Source: Cohnella algarum (lineage in GTDB: Bacteria; Bacillota; Bacilli; Paenibacillales; Paenibacillaceae). From it: a stretch of 64,000 nucleotides of DNA. Position numbers and translations under genes: made by a program. The notes beneath the pieces are model-generated. The model made no database searches. It had not been told where the DNA came from and was given only the letters and a program-made list of their open reading frames with translations. Shown piece after piece: positions 36,257-45,392 of this stretch. The stretch spans positions 3,777,001-3,841,000 of the forward strand of contig NZ_JAFHKM010000002.1 of NCBI RefSeq assembly GCF_016937515.1. Direction: 5' to 3'. Every line of letters begins with the position of its first letter. Position 1 is the first letter of the stretch.

Positions 36257-36715
36257 ATGAAGGCAGAATTCATCAACCCATTTTTGGAATCCGCGAGCAA
36301 TGTCATCGAACAGATGGTACAAATTCGGCCTAGCACCGGCCAGCTTACGTTGAAGGACATTCAGTTGATCGACCACCACGTATGGATTCATATCGGGATG
36401 ACGGGCCAGGTTAACGGCAATATTGTATTCGGATTAAGCGAAGCGGTCGCGTTGCGGATGATTTCGGCGATGATGGGCGGATTCGTCATAACGGAAATCG
36501 ACGAAATGGGGAAAAGCGCCATCTCCGAACTCGGCAACATGATCAGCGGGAACGCGAGCACGCTTCTGTTCAACCAGGGCGTGCGGGTGGACATCACGCC
36601 GCCTCGCGTTCTGCAGTCCGACGCCGTGCGGGATTTTTCGCCGGGCCGGGCGTTGACGGTGCCGCTTATTATGGACGGGATCGGCGAATTGGAAATTCAG
36701 GTTTTGATCGCTTGA
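36257..36715 (+). CDS. cheX: CheX-family chemotaxis phosphatase
   Basis: A 152-residue CheC/CheX/FliY-family protein that dephosphorylates CheY-P. The catalytic E-x-x-N signature appears as SELGNMISGNAS (about residues 94-105), and only one such motif is present, as in CheX. An alpha/beta fold with the FGLSEAVALRMISAMMGG helix is typical. It stands alone, not in a chemotaxis cluster. In Bacilli lacking a clustered CheX, such stand-alone copies can serve other response regulators, which is open here. Confidence 0.88.
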   Translation: MKAEFINPFLESASNVIEQMVQIRPSTGQLTLKDIQLIDHHVWIHIGMTGQVNGNIVFGLSEAVALRMISAMMGGFVITEIDEMGKSAISELGNMISGNASTLLFNQGVRVDITPPRVLQSDAVRDFSPGRALTVPLIMDGIGELEIQVLIA

Positions 36716-36753
36716 CGGCATTTTCGGAGAGATGGCTTCAAGGCGATTGTCGC

Positions 36754-36776
36754 GCCCTTCGGGGCTATTTTTTTTT
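36754..36776 (+). terminator. Probable terminator after cheX
   Basis: A short GCCC-TTCG-GGGC hairpin with a stable UUCG loop is followed by a run of Ts after two bases. Confidence 0.5.
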
Positions 36777-36854
36777 GCTTTCGGGAAGCGCGATTACCGG
36801 ATGGCGGCCCGATTGGTGTATGATGGAAAGAAGAACGTTCCGGGAGTGATCCGA

Positions 36855-37640
36855 ATGGTGAGACAATCGCTTGAAGGGCGCGTCGTATGGATTACCGGCG
36901 CGTCGAGCGGCATCGGCGCGCTGACCGCCCGCAAGCTTGCGGAAAAAGGCGCGATCCCCGTGCTGACCGCGAGGTCCGCGGACAAGCTGTCCGACGTTTC
37001 CGCTTCGATCCGAAGCGAGCATGCGGCGTTCCCGCTGGACGTGACCGACCCGGAGGCGGTTAGCGCCGCGGCCGAGCGGGTTTGGGAGCGGTTCGGACGC
37101 ATGGACATTTTGCTCAACAATGCCGGCTACGGCGAATTCGTGCCGTTTGACGAAGCGACGCTGTCCCATTTCCAGAATATGATGGACGTCAATTATATGG
37201 GGGCCGTCCGGTGCGTCAAAGCGGCCCTTCCTTATATGCGAAAAGCCGGCGGAGGGCATATTGTAAACGTCGCCTCGATCGCCGGGAAGCTCGGAACGGC
37301 CAAGTCGACCGCTTACACCGCCTCGAAGCATGCGCTGCTCGGATTTACGTCCGCGCTTCGGCAAGAGCTGAGCGGGGAAGGCATCGCCGTGTCGGCCGTC
37401 AATCCGGGGCCGATCGACACGCCGTTTTTTCAGCGCGCCGATCCCGGCGGCACCTATGTCAGCAATGTCCGGTGGTTTATGATGAAGCCGGAAAAAGTGG
37501 CCAACGCGATCATAAGCGTAATGGAAAGCAGGAGGGCGGAGAAGGATTTGCCGCTGCTCGGATCGGCCGGGGCCCGGATCGTCCAGCTGTTTCCGGGATG
37601 GACGAGCGGCATCGTCGCTCGCCTGACGAATAAGAAATGA
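36855..37640 (+). CDS. Short-chain dehydrogenase/reductase
   Basis: A 261-residue classical SDR oxidoreductase. The NAD(P) motif TGASSGIG (about residues 14-21), NNAGYG (about 90), the catalytic Ser in VASIAGK, the YTASK motif (Tyr about 155, Lys 159) and NPGPIDTPF are all present. It resembles the YqjQ/DltE-like group of Bacilli whose substrates are unknown. ATG 36855 follows GGGAG; longer frames upstream run through the cheX terminator and are rejected. The helicase gene follows after 62 bp. Confidence 0.9.
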   Translation: MVRQSLEGRVVWITGASSGIGALTARKLAEKGAIPVLTARSADKLSDVSASIRSEHAAFPLDVTDPEAVSAAAERVWERFGRMDILLNNAGYGEFVPFDEATLSHFQNMMDVNYMGAVRCVKAALPYMRKAGGGHIVNVASIAGKLGTAKSTAYTASKHALLGFTSALRQELSGEGIAVSAVNPGPIDTPFFQRADPGGTYVSNVRWFMMKPEKVANAIISVMESRRAEKDLPLLGSAGARIVQLFPGWTSGIVARLTNKK

Positions 37641-37702
37641 CCGCCGCCGCCCGGCTCCATGACCGGGCGGAAGCGGTTCAACGCGATGAAGGAGCAAACG
37701 AA

Positions 37703-39298
37703 ATGAACGAAAAGGAAATGCCTTTTAACGAACCTCGGGCCGGCGAAGCGGAAAAGCGGGAAGCCCGTTCGGCGTCTTCGCTGGGCATCGATTCGAGACT
37801 GGCCGATAAACTGGCCGAGGCGGGCATCGCGGAGCCGACGGAAGTCCAGGCGGAAGCATGGCCGCCGCTGCTTGCCGGGCGGGACGCCGTGCTGCGCTCG
37901 CCGACGGGTTCCGGCAAGACGCTTGCATACTTGCTGCCGCTGCTGCAGCGGCTCGACCCGGACAGACGCGAGACGCAAGCGATCGTGCTGGCGCCGACCC
38001 AGGAATTGGCGATGCAAATCGTGCGCGTCGCCGAACATTACGGAGAGCCGCTCGGCATCAAGACGGTCGCCCTGATCGGCGGCGCCGCGCTGTCGCGTCA
38101 ACTGGAACGGATGAAAAACCGTCCCGCGCTCGTCGTCGGAACGCCGGGCCGGGTACGGGAAATCGTCCTGCGCAAAAAGCTCCCGCTGCCGGCGGTGCGC
38201 ATGGTCGTCGTCGACGAGACGGATCGCGTTTTTTCGCTCGGAGGCAAAAAAGACGTGGAGGCGATCCTGCACGGAACGTCGAGGGAACGACAAACGGTAT
38301 TCGTTTCCGCCACCCGGACGGAAGCGATGCGGGAAGCGGAAAGCCGATGGCTGAAGGAGCCGTTCGTCGCGGAGGCGGCGAACAACGGTACGGCTGCGGG
38401 ACTTCCGGACACGATCGGACATTGGGTTTTCGTCTGCGATCGCCGGGACAAGATCGATACGGTGCGCCGGATCGCAAGATCCGTCAAGCCGTCCTCCGCC
38501 ATGATCTTCGTCAACGATACGGAGAAAATCGCCGAGCTGGTCGCCAAGCTGAAATACGAAGGCTTTACGGTGGAAGCCCTATACGGCGACACGGGCGGAA
38601 ACGACCGCAGCGAAGCGCTGCGCAAGTTCCGGGAGGGCCGCACGAAGCTGCTCGTCGCGACCGATGTGGCCGCGAGGGGGCTCGACATTCCGTCGTTGCC
38701 GCTCGTCATTCAATTCGAGCCGGCTCTCGATGCCGACCATTATGTCCACCGCGCGGGACGGACCGGCCGGATGGGACGGTCGGGCGTTTCGGTTACGCTC
38801 GTTTCGCCGCAGGAAAGATTCATTATCGGCAAGCTTGCGAAGAAGCTCGGCGTCGATTTCGAGGAAAAGGCGCTGCGCGAGGGGCAAGTGATCGGGGCGG
38901 GCGAAGCCGAACGCAAACGCGCGCCGGCGAAACAAGCGGATCGTCCGCGCAACAACGAAGCGAACGTCCGGCCGCGCAACGAAGCCGCCTTCTCCGGCAA
39001 AGGCGAGAAGGCGGCCCCGGCTCGTGAAGCGAGCAGGGGGAGCGGCTTTTCGGGCGGCAGGGCGAACGGGAAAGCGGATGGCACGATGAAAGGCAAAGCG
39101 GCTAGCATGATGAACGGCAAGGCAACGGACGGCAGCATGCACGGCAAGCCGGACAGCGCTCCGCCGAAGCCGAAGCCGGCCCGCGCGCCGTCCGGCCCGG
39201 CGAAAGCCAAGACCGATCGGGCAAAGAAGAATAAAGACAAAGGCGCGCCGCGCTGGCTGAAGGAAAAGCGGGAGCAGTCCCGGCCTCCGGCGGAATAA
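37703..39298 (+). CDS. DEAD-box RNA helicase with DETD motif
   Basis: A 531-residue ATP-dependent RNA helicase. Q-motif region GIAEPTEVQ, motif I SPTGSGKT (about residue 68), Ia APTQELA, GTPGRV, motif II VVVDETDRV (about 170), SAT (about 200), motif IV IFVNDTEK, V ATDVAARGLDIP and VI HRAGRTGRMGRSG are present. Motif II is DETD rather than DEAD. The C-terminal 110 residues are basic, Lys/Ala/Pro/Gly-rich and probably bind RNA. It starts at ATG 37703 behind AAGGAG. Such helicases act in ribosome assembly or mRNA turnover, often in the cold. Confidence 0.92.
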   Translation: MNEKEMPFNEPRAGEAEKREARSASSLGIDSRLADKLAEAGIAEPTEVQAEAWPPLLAGRDAVLRSPTGSGKTLAYLLPLLQRLDPDRRETQAIVLAPTQELAMQIVRVAEHYGEPLGIKTVALIGGAALSRQLERMKNRPALVVGTPGRVREIVLRKKLPLPAVRMVVVDETDRVFSLGGKKDVEAILHGTSRERQTVFVSATRTEAMREAESRWLKEPFVAEAANNGTAAGLPDTIGHWVFVCDRRDKIDTVRRIARSVKPSSAMIFVNDTEKIAELVAKLKYEGFTVEALYGDTGGNDRSEALRKFREGRTKLLVATDVAARGLDIPSLPLVIQFEPALDADHYVHRAGRTGRMGRSGVSVTLVSPQERFIIGKLAKKLGVDFEEKALREGQVIGAGEAERKRAPAKQADRPRNNEANVRPRNEAAFSGKGEKAAPAREASRGSGFSGGRANGKADGTMKGKAASMMNGKATDGSMHGKPDSAPPKPKPARAPSGPAKAKTDRAKKNKDKGAPRWLKEKREQSRPPAE

Positions 39299-39355
39299 AT
39301 CCCGGTTTTTCGCAGGCCCGATTCGGGTTCGGAAGGCATCGGGATACGACAATAG

Positions 39356-39408
39356 TACCGCCGTCAACCAAGACGGCGGTATTTTTTAAGGCTTGAGCCT
39401 TATTTTTA
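39356..39408 (+). terminator. Tandem terminators after the helicase gene
   Basis: A perfect 10-bp stem (TACCGCCGTC with its complement, 39356-39381) runs into six Ts. A second small hairpin (AAGGC-TTGA-GCCTT, 39388-39401) with another T-rich tail follows at once. Confidence 0.85.
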
Positions 39409-39516
39409 ATCGCGTACCCAACCAATCTTCCCGAAGTCCCCGAACGGTATAAATAGCGGCGAACGGCCGAGCGGCCGGCAAGCGCCGAAAATTCGGAAAT
39501 AAGGGGATGGATGGAC

Positions 39517-40743
39517 ATGAACATGCCTTTCGAAGAAACGAAAAAACGGAAATTCCGCTCCGTCCTGCGGAAAACGACCGTTGCGACGCTCGCGGTGGGG
39601 CTGGCGGCCGGAAGCTTGTCCGGCGTCTATGCGGATGCCAAAGGCAAGGATAACGGCAACGGCAACGGCAAACGGCAATCGGCCAAAGGGGAAATCAACC
39701 TTCGCTACAGCGATTTGAGCGAAAAGGAATGGAAATGGGCGTACAAGCACATTATCCGGCTCGCCTCCAGGCAAGTGTTCAACGGCTACGAAGACGGAAG
39801 CTTCAAACCGGCCAGCAGCATTACGCGCATCGAAGCGATCGTGGCGTCCGTCCGGCTGCTCGGCTTGAAGGACGAAGCGGAAAAAGCCGAAAACATGAAT
39901 GCGGCGTTGAACTTTAAAGATTTCGACAAAGTGAAGAAAAAATTTCCGTGGGCGATCGGCTACCTGAAGGTGGCGCTGGAAAACGATCTCCTTGCGGAAA
40001 CCGAAACGTCGGTGCAGGCGGAAAAAGCCGCCGATCGGCTGTGGGCGTCGATTTTGCTGGTGAAAGCGCTCAAGCTGGAAGACGAAGCGCTTGCCAAGAT
40101 GAATACGCAGTTGACGTTCAAGGATGCGAAGGAAATTCCGGCGGGAGCGGTCGGATACGTTGCGGTGGCGCTGGAAAAAGGGCTGATCACCGGTTACGGG
40201 GACAACACGTTCAAGCCGAACAAGCCGGTGACGCGGGCGGAGCTCGCCACGCTGCTGGACCGCGCGGGCGAGCAGCTTCCGGAAGAAGAAGCGCAGGCGG
40301 TTGTCGGCTCGGTTCAGTCCGTAACTTACGGAACGCTGACGTTGACCAAGCCGGACGGCAGCTCCGTCGCGCTCGCGCTCGGCACGGACGTCTTCGTGTT
40401 CCGCGAAGACAAGAAAGTCGACGTATCGGCCGTGCAGGTCGGCGATACCGTGCTCGCCCGCACGTACGGGGGCAAAGTCGTGTTCATCGAAGTGACGAAA
40501 ACGGCGCAGCAGACGATCGAAACGACCGACTACGGCACGGTCGGATCGTTCACCTTGAACGCGCAAGGCAAAATAGCGACGCTGTCGCTCTCGAAAACGG
40601 TGAACGGCTCCGCGGCGATTACCGTTTACAATGTGGCGGATAACGTCGTCATTTCGGGCGGGAACGGAGCGCTTTCGCCCAACCAATCCGTCATCGTCAC
40701 GATTGCAGCCAACGCCGTCACCAAAATCGCGATTCAATCGTAA
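39517..40743 (+). CDS. Secreted protein with three SLH domains
   Basis: About 408 residues. A signal peptide (about 15-42, cleaved near VYADA) is followed by a short Gly/Asn/Lys segment and three SLH repeats (about 63-118, 130-190 and 200-255), the last one canonical (GLITGYGDNTFKPNKPVTRAE). A C-terminal part of about 150 residues is rich in Thr/Val beta structure and resembles a small OB- or KOW-like repeat (DTVLARTYGGKVVFIEV) without a family I recognise. It would attach to secondary wall polymer. Several ATGs are close together; 39517 has AAGGGG 10 nt upstream. Confidence 0.85.
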   Translation: MNMPFEETKKRKFRSVLRKTTVATLAVGLAAGSLSGVYADAKGKDNGNGNGKRQSAKGEINLRYSDLSEKEWKWAYKHIIRLASRQVFNGYEDGSFKPASSITRIEAIVASVRLLGLKDEAEKAENMNAALNFKDFDKVKKKFPWAIGYLKVALENDLLAETETSVQAEKAADRLWASILLVKALKLEDEALAKMNTQLTFKDAKEIPAGAVGYVAVALEKGLITGYGDNTFKPNKPVTRAELATLLDRAGEQLPEEEAQAVVGSVQSVTYGTLTLTKPDGSSVALALGTDVFVFREDKKVDVSAVQVGDTVLARTYGGKVVFIEVTKTAQQTIETTDYGTVGSFTLNAQGKIATLSLSKTVNGSAAITVYNVADNVVISGGNGALSPNQSVIVTIAANAVTKIAIQS

Positions 40744-40809
40744 CGGTCGCGCCCGTCGCCAAGCCGCCGCAGGATCGCGGCCCAACCGTTCTGGACATGG
40801 CAAAATGGA

Positions 40810-40847
40810 AAACCGGCCCCGCTGGAGTTAGCGGGGGCCGGTTTTTT
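40810..40847 (+). terminator. Terminator after the SLH protein gene
   Basis: A long GC-rich stem (AACCGGCCCCGCT with AGCGGGGGCCGGTT, one bulge) is followed by six Ts. Confidence 0.85.
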
Positions 40848-40914
40848 AGATTTTCCCTTTTTGTGCCTGCGTTTTCGCTCGAGTATAATTTGATATAAAG
40901 AAGGGGGAAGGGAC

Positions 40915-41673
40915 ATGACGCCAGTGTTGAAAATAGAACGGCTGACGGGAGGCTACAGCCGGCGCAAGCCGGTGCTTCACGAGGTGTCGTTCGACGTCGG
41001 AGCGGGCGAAATGCTCGGCCTTATCGGCTTGAACGGAGCCGGCAAGAGCACGACGATCAAGCATATTCTCGGCCTGATGATGCCCCACGAAGGCGAAGTG
41101 CGCATTTCGGGCGTGCGACTCGAGGAAGACCGCGACAAATACCGTTCCTCCTGCGCTTACGTGCCGGAACAGCCTTCCCTGTTTCCGAATCTAACGGTGG
41201 GCGAGCACTTAAGGTGGACGGCGATGGCTTACGGCCTCGATCCCGGGGAAGCGGACCGGAGAACCGCCAGGCTGTCGGCCACGTTTCGGATGGACAAGGC
41301 GATGAACGCTTTGCCGGACACCCTTTCCAAAGGGATGAAACAAAAGGTTATGCTGATGAACGCGCTGCTTGTGGCTCCTCCATTGCTTATTATCGACGAG
41401 CCTTTTCTCGGCTTGGACCCGCTGGCGACGCGGGCGCTGATCGACGCGCTCGACGACGTTCGCGAGCAAGGCACGGCCATTTTGCTCAGCTCGCACATTT
41501 TGCCCGCGCTGGAACGGCGCGCCGACCGGATCGTCGTGCTGCATCAGGGCCGCGTCCTCGCGGCGGGGACGCCGGATGCGGTGAAGGCCGCGGCGGACGG
41601 CGCCGATTCGTTGGACGACGCATTCGAAACGCTTGTTTTGTCGGCCGAAGAAAGGGGCAAGCCCGGTGAATAA
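40915..41673 (+). CDS. ecsA: ABC transporter ATP-binding protein EcsA
   Basis: A 252-residue ATPase. Walker A GLNGAGKST (about residues 37-45), signature LSKGMKQKV (degenerate from LSGGQ, as usual in EcsA), Walker B LLIIDEPFLGLDP and the H-loop SSHI are visible. With EcsB it forms an ABC system needed in B. subtilis for secretion, competence and regulated proteolysis through RasP. The gene follows GAAGGGGGAAGGG and overlaps ecsB by 8 bp. EcsC is not present. Confidence 0.92.
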   Translation: MTPVLKIERLTGGYSRRKPVLHEVSFDVGAGEMLGLIGLNGAGKSTTIKHILGLMMPHEGEVRISGVRLEEDRDKYRSSCAYVPEQPSLFPNLTVGEHLRWTAMAYGLDPGEADRRTARLSATFRMDKAMNALPDTLSKGMKQKVMLMNALLVAPPLLIIDEPFLGLDPLATRALIDALDDVREQGTAILLSSHILPALERRADRIVVLHQGRVLAAGTPDAVKAAADGADSLDDAFETLVLSAEERGKPGE

Positions 41674-42922
41674 GGAGCGGCGTTCCCGCGAGGAGCTGCC
41701 CGCCCTTCGCGCCAGGCGGGCAGACGAGTTCCGCAAAGAAGTCGTGCCCTATTTCCGCTATGTTCTTCAGAGCGGCGGGCTTGTTTTTTCGGCTATCGCC
41801 ATTTTTCTCATATCGGGTTACGTCGGCTTGCTGACCGATATGCCGGCCGGTTGGCCGGCCGCCGCCGTCGGGGTGGCAGGGCTTGCGATCGTCGCCGTTT
41901 ATACGCCGTTGCGCACTTATTTGCAGCCGTCGGATACGATCTTTTTGCTGCCGCTGGAGACGGATTTGGCGGATACGGTCATCCGGCCGCGGCTTCGGCG
42001 GGCGATCGTCGCCGCCGCAGCTCGTTTGCTTGTCGCGTTTGCGGCGTTTGCGCCGCTTTACGTCCGCGCGCCGGAAACCGCCTCCGCTGCCGAAGCGCGG
42101 CCGTTATGGGCGGTTGGGCTCGCGTTCGTCCTGCTGGGCGGCTGCAGCTCCTGGCTTGCGTGGCAGGAACGCCGGATCGTCGCCGCCGCCTTGCGGCGCT
42201 TTCTCCGCCTTCTTCGCTGGCTCGCCGTTGCCGTCATGACGGCTGCGCTGCTGCTCAAGCCGTTCTGGCCGGCGGCGGCGTTCGCCGCGCTCTGCTGCCT
42301 TCTGCTGGCGCTGGTCGTTCGCTTGCCGGCGCGCTACGAGGTCCCGTGGGAAGCGCTGATAGCCGAGGAAGGCGCGACCCGCCGGAGATGGATGCGGTTT
42401 TTGGGCTGGTTTGTCGACGTGAAGACGGAGCAGGCGAAACCGGCCAAGCGGGATTGGATCGCGTGGACGGCGGATTTGCTTCCGCGGCGCAGCCGATCGG
42501 CGTGGACGTACTTGTATGCGAAAACGTTGGTGCGGGGAGAGGCGTTCGGGGCTTTTTGGCGGTGGAACGCGCTCATGGCCGCGCTTGCCCTGTTCGTGCA
42601 ACAGCCGACGATCGACCTGATCATTTATGCGGTCGGCGTGGCGGCCGGCGGCCTTCAGCTCACCGAGCTGGGCCGGGTACGTTTCGCGGAGAGCGCGGCT
42701 GCGGTGCCGCTTTCGGCGGACAAGCGCCGGCCGGCGGCTGCGGCCGTTTCCCGCGCTGCCGGCACGGCCGCTGCGCTGCTGTTGTGGCTCGCCGCCGCGC
42801 TTCCCGTCCGGCCGTTTTCGGCCGGCGCATGGCTGATCGCGCTCGCCGCGGGCCTGCTATGGTCGGGCTGGCTGCTGCCGCGCCGGACGGCCCGACCGGA
42901 CGAGGACGACGACGAGGACTGA
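41666..42922 (+). CDS. ecsB: ABC transporter membrane protein EcsB
   Basis: A 418-residue membrane partner of EcsA. The N-terminal soluble stretch (RREFRKEVVPYFRYVLQSGG-like region, here RADEFRKEVVPYFRYV) is the EcsB signature, followed by about eight to nine hydrophobic segments and an acidic C-terminus (DEDDDED). I start at GTG 41666, which overlaps the ecsA stop and has AAGGGG ahead; an upstream ATG in the same frame lies well inside ecsA. The sequence is very Ala/Arg-rich, reflecting local high GC. Confidence 0.9.
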   Translation: MNKERRSREELPALRARRADEFRKEVVPYFRYVLQSGGLVFSAIAIFLISGYVGLLTDMPAGWPAAAVGVAGLAIVAVYTPLRTYLQPSDTIFLLPLETDLADTVIRPRLRRAIVAAAARLLVAFAAFAPLYVRAPETASAAEARPLWAVGLAFVLLGGCSSWLAWQERRIVAAALRRFLRLLRWLAVAVMTAALLLKPFWPAAAFAALCCLLLALVVRLPARYEVPWEALIAEEGATRRRWMRFLGWFVDVKTEQAKPAKRDWIAWTADLLPRRSRSAWTYLYAKTLVRGEAFGAFWRWNALMAALALFVQQPTIDLIIYAVGVAAGGLQLTELGRVRFAESAAAVPLSADKRRPAAAAVSRAAGTAAALLLWLAAALPVRPFSAGAWLIALAAGLLWSGWLLPRRTARPDEDDDED

Positions 42923-42972
42923 CGGGATCTAGACGGTCTTCGAGCCCATTTCCATTAAACGACGTCGCTTGA

Positions 42973-43052
42973 TCGGATGAAATCGAACGAAAACGGGTAA
43001 ACGGTGATTTTGCGAAAGCCCGGTTCTTTGTCGGACAAAATCCAACGAAGGC
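42973..43052. repeat. Second cluster of small palindromic units
   Basis: TCGGATGAAATCGAACGAA (42973-42991) and TCGGACAAAATCCAACGAAG (43031-43050) are 58 bp apart in the gap between ecsB and the convergent aminotransferase gene. The second shares GGACAAAATCCAACGAAG exactly with the unit at 12597-12614, showing that this is a dispersed intergenic repeat family. Confidence 0.65.
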
Positions 43053-43060
43053 GGAATATG

Positions 43061-43119
43061 AAAAAGGGGTTGCCCGCGCCGCGGCGGAATGCTTCCGCCG
43101 GACGGGACAACCCCTTTTT
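43061..43119. terminator. Bidirectional terminator between ecsB and the aminotransferase gene
   Basis: AAAAAGGGGTTG pairs with CAACCCCTTTTT around a large GC-rich loop containing its own hairpin; five Ts are present on both strands. Confidence 0.85.
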
Positions 43120-43128
43120 CATGCCGGA

Positions 43129-44430
43129 TCAGGCGCCGTTTTTCACGTCGAGCACGGCTTGATGAATGCGGTCGAACAAATCTTCGAGATAGGGCTCCTC
43201 GATGCAGGAGAAGGCGACGCGCAAATCGGTGGAGCCGAGCGCGATCGTCCCGACCTGATACTTCTCGAGCAGGCGTTGGCGAACCGCTTCGGCATCCGCC
43301 GATTGCAGCTTCAGGCACATGAAGTACCCCGAATTAAACGGATAATACGTCCAATCGTCGCCGTATTTGCCGCTGTCGAGCAGCTGCTTCACCTTGTTGG
43401 CGCGGCCCTTCATGATCGCGAACTTCTCGGCTTTCTGGACTTCGAAATCCGGCGATTTCAGCGCGTCCAGCACGAACGTTTGCGAAGGATGCGGACCGCT
43501 GGAAATCGTCGCGCGGATAATGCCGAGCGTCTTTTGCTCGAGGGCGGCCAGCACCGCCTCCGACGCTCCGCCGTACGTAATGAAACCGACGCGGAAACCC
43601 CACACGTACTCTTCCTTCGTCGCTCCGTCGACTTTGACCGGAAGCACCCGTTCGTGCAGCCCGCACAGCCGTCCGAACAGCGATTCGTGCACGGAATCTT
43701 CGAAGAACAAGCCGAAATAAGCGTCGTCCGTTACGGCGACCACGTTGATCCCGGCTTCGGCGGCCTCCCGGATGGCGGACACGATCGCCTTGCCTTCTTC
43801 CGGCCCAGGCGTGTAGCCCGTCGGATTGTTCGGGAAGTTCAGCAGGACGATGGCTTTGCCCTTGCCCTTCTGCGACAGGAGGGCATCGCGCAAGCCCGCC
43901 GCGTTGAACCGGTTGTCGTTGTCGTACAACGGATATTCGACCATGACGGCTCCCCGGCGAATGCCGAACGTCAATTCGTAATTTTCCCAGTTTTTGTCGG
44001 GTAAAATAACGGCGTCCCCCGCGTCCGCGAACAGATCGGCTACGATGCTCAGGCCGTGCGTCAGCGCGTTCGTCGCGATCGGAAGGCTGATCGTCTTGCC
44101 CGCGATCGACGGATTTTCCTTCAGCATTTTCTCGCGCCATACGGCGCGAAGCTCCGGTTTGCCCGCGGGAGGGGCGTATTCGTAAATGTCCTTCGGATCG
44201 TAGGCGGACAGTTTATCCTGGATGACCTTAAGGTGCATCGGCTTGCCGTTCTCCGTCGCGATGCCGATGGTAGCGTTGTACGTTTTCGCCTTTTGCTTCG
44301 CTTCCGCGGACTGGCTTAAAATGCCTTCTTTCGGAAAATAAATCGCTTTGCCCAGCCCCGAGAGCATTTCGGCAACACGCGGATGCTCCCGCTCGATCGT
44401 TTCGTTCAACTGCTGTGCGAGGGGGTTCAT
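43129..44430 (-). CDS. Class I/II PLP-dependent aminotransferase
   Basis: A 433-residue fold-type I aminotransferase. Segments include FPKEGILSQSAEAK, YAPPAGKPELRAVWREK, the Asn/Pro/Asp triad in LNFPNNPTGY and VTDDAYFG, the PLP lysine region DGATKEEYVWGFRVGFITYG (Lys about 268) and the final carboxylate-binding Arg in DLRVAFSC. The amino donor is not predictable; it resembles aromatic or aspartate-type enzymes of Bacilli. I start at ATG 44430 after GGAAGGAAGG; a longer frame lacks similarity. It is monocistronic and shares a terminator with ecsAB. Confidence 0.9.
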   Translation of the reverse strand: MNPLAQQLNETIEREHPRVAEMLSGLGKAIYFPKEGILSQSAEAKQKAKTYNATIGIATENGKPMHLKVIQDKLSAYDPKDIYEYAPPAGKPELRAVWREKMLKENPSIAGKTISLPIATNALTHGLSIVADLFADAGDAVILPDKNWENYELTFGIRRGAVMVEYPLYDNDNRFNAAGLRDALLSQKGKGKAIVLLNFPNNPTGYTPGPEEGKAIVSAIREAAEAGINVVAVTDDAYFGLFFEDSVHESLFGRLCGLHERVLPVKVDGATKEEYVWGFRVGFITYGGASEAVLAALEQKTLGIIRATISSGPHPSQTFVLDALKSPDFEVQKAEKFAIMKGRANKVKQLLDSGKYGDDWTYYPFNSGYFMCLKLQSADAEAVRQRLLEKYQVGTIALGSTDLRVAFSCIEEPYLEDLFDRIHQAVLDVKNGA

Positions 44431-44614
44431 AATGTCCTTCCTTCCAATGGTCGTGTGTCGGCGCCCGATATAAGCGGATATCTTCCGTCCTTGGGGACGA
44501 CGCCCGCATTTTCTTGGCCGTTTTTCATTCGCAGTTATTATACACCATTGCGAAGGGGGAGTCATCGAATCGAAGTCACATTTCGGGAAAATGACGGCGA
44601 CTCCGTTACATTTT

Positions 44615-45247
44615 TCAAGTTTGCCGCTTTACCCGATCGTCCTTTTGAGGAATCCGCGCGCGGATTTCCGCGGCGGCGCGTTCGTCTCCGGGCCGATCGC
44701 GCTGCTCGAGCCCTTCCAGCACGCGGTCGCGCTTCGGTTCCGACAGGTTCTGCCCGAATTTGAACTTGCCGGTCGTTTCCTTCGCCACAAGCCGCATCAG
44801 CGCGACGCCCCGCAGCGAGGCCGCGTATCGGGGGTCGCCCGCGTCGATCGGGGCGTGCCCGCCTTCCGGCTGCATGCTGCGCATGAGAGCGCCAAGCGCG
44901 GCCGCCTTCTCCGCGGCGTCTTCAACCTGCTCGATCTCGCCCCGAATCCGGACCGACCGGAAAAACACGGTCGCGGGGCAGGCGAGATAAGGGTCGGAAA
45001 AGTAGGAAGGAATGAAGGCATGCGCTTCATACACGACGAACTCGGCGCGGGGGTCGGCCGCAAGCCCGTTCATTTTTTCCCCTTTTTTACTGCCGTGAAA
45101 ATAGACCGACCCGTTATGCCAAACGTAATTGAGGGGAACCGCTTTGGGCCAGCCGTCCTCCCCCGCGAACGCAAGCACGCCGTCGTTTCGCTCCGCAAGA
45201 AAAGCCTCGCACTCGGCGATATTCGCTTCGAATTCCGATCTGCGCAT
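44615..45247 (-). CDS. Pyridoxamine 5'-phosphate oxidase-family flavoprotein
   Basis: A 210-residue split-barrel FMN-binding protein of the NimA/PNPOx-like group (GVLAFAGEDGWPKAVPLNYVWHNGSVYFHGSKKGEK is the FMN-binding start in outline). Typical true PdxH motifs are not seen, so it may reduce or bind another small molecule. ATG 45247 is preferred over 45253 because AAGGTG lies 7 nt before it. It is divergent from a MocR-type regulator, an arrangement in which the regulator often controls the flavoprotein; a link to vitamin B6 is suggested but not shown. Confidence 0.85.
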   Translation of the reverse strand: MRRSEFEANIAECEAFLAERNDGVLAFAGEDGWPKAVPLNYVWHNGSVYFHGSKKGEKMNGLAADPRAEFVVYEAHAFIPSYFSDPYLACPATVFFRSVRIRGEIEQVEDAAEKAAALGALMRSMQPEGGHAPIDAGDPRYAASLRGVALMRLVAKETTGKFKFGQNLSEPKRDRVLEGLEQRDRPGDERAAAEIRARIPQKDDRVKRQT

Positions 45248-45332
45248 CGTCATGCACCTTCTTTATCCACGAGATTTGCCGCCCGTTCGATTCGAGCGGC
45301 GCAGGGAATGCCGCTTCATTTTACGTCGTTTA

Positions 45333-45361
45333 TTGACAATAAAAAAGATCCAATTTACATT
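45333..45361 (+). promoter_or_regulatory. Promoter of the MocR-araC unit
   Basis: A perfect TTGACA (45333-45338) is followed after 17 nt by TACATT (45356-45361). It lies in the AT-rich 145-bp gap shared with the divergent flavoprotein gene. Confidence 0.6.
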
Positions 45362-45392
45362 AAAAATATTAGTCCAATGTTGAGGTGTTCGC

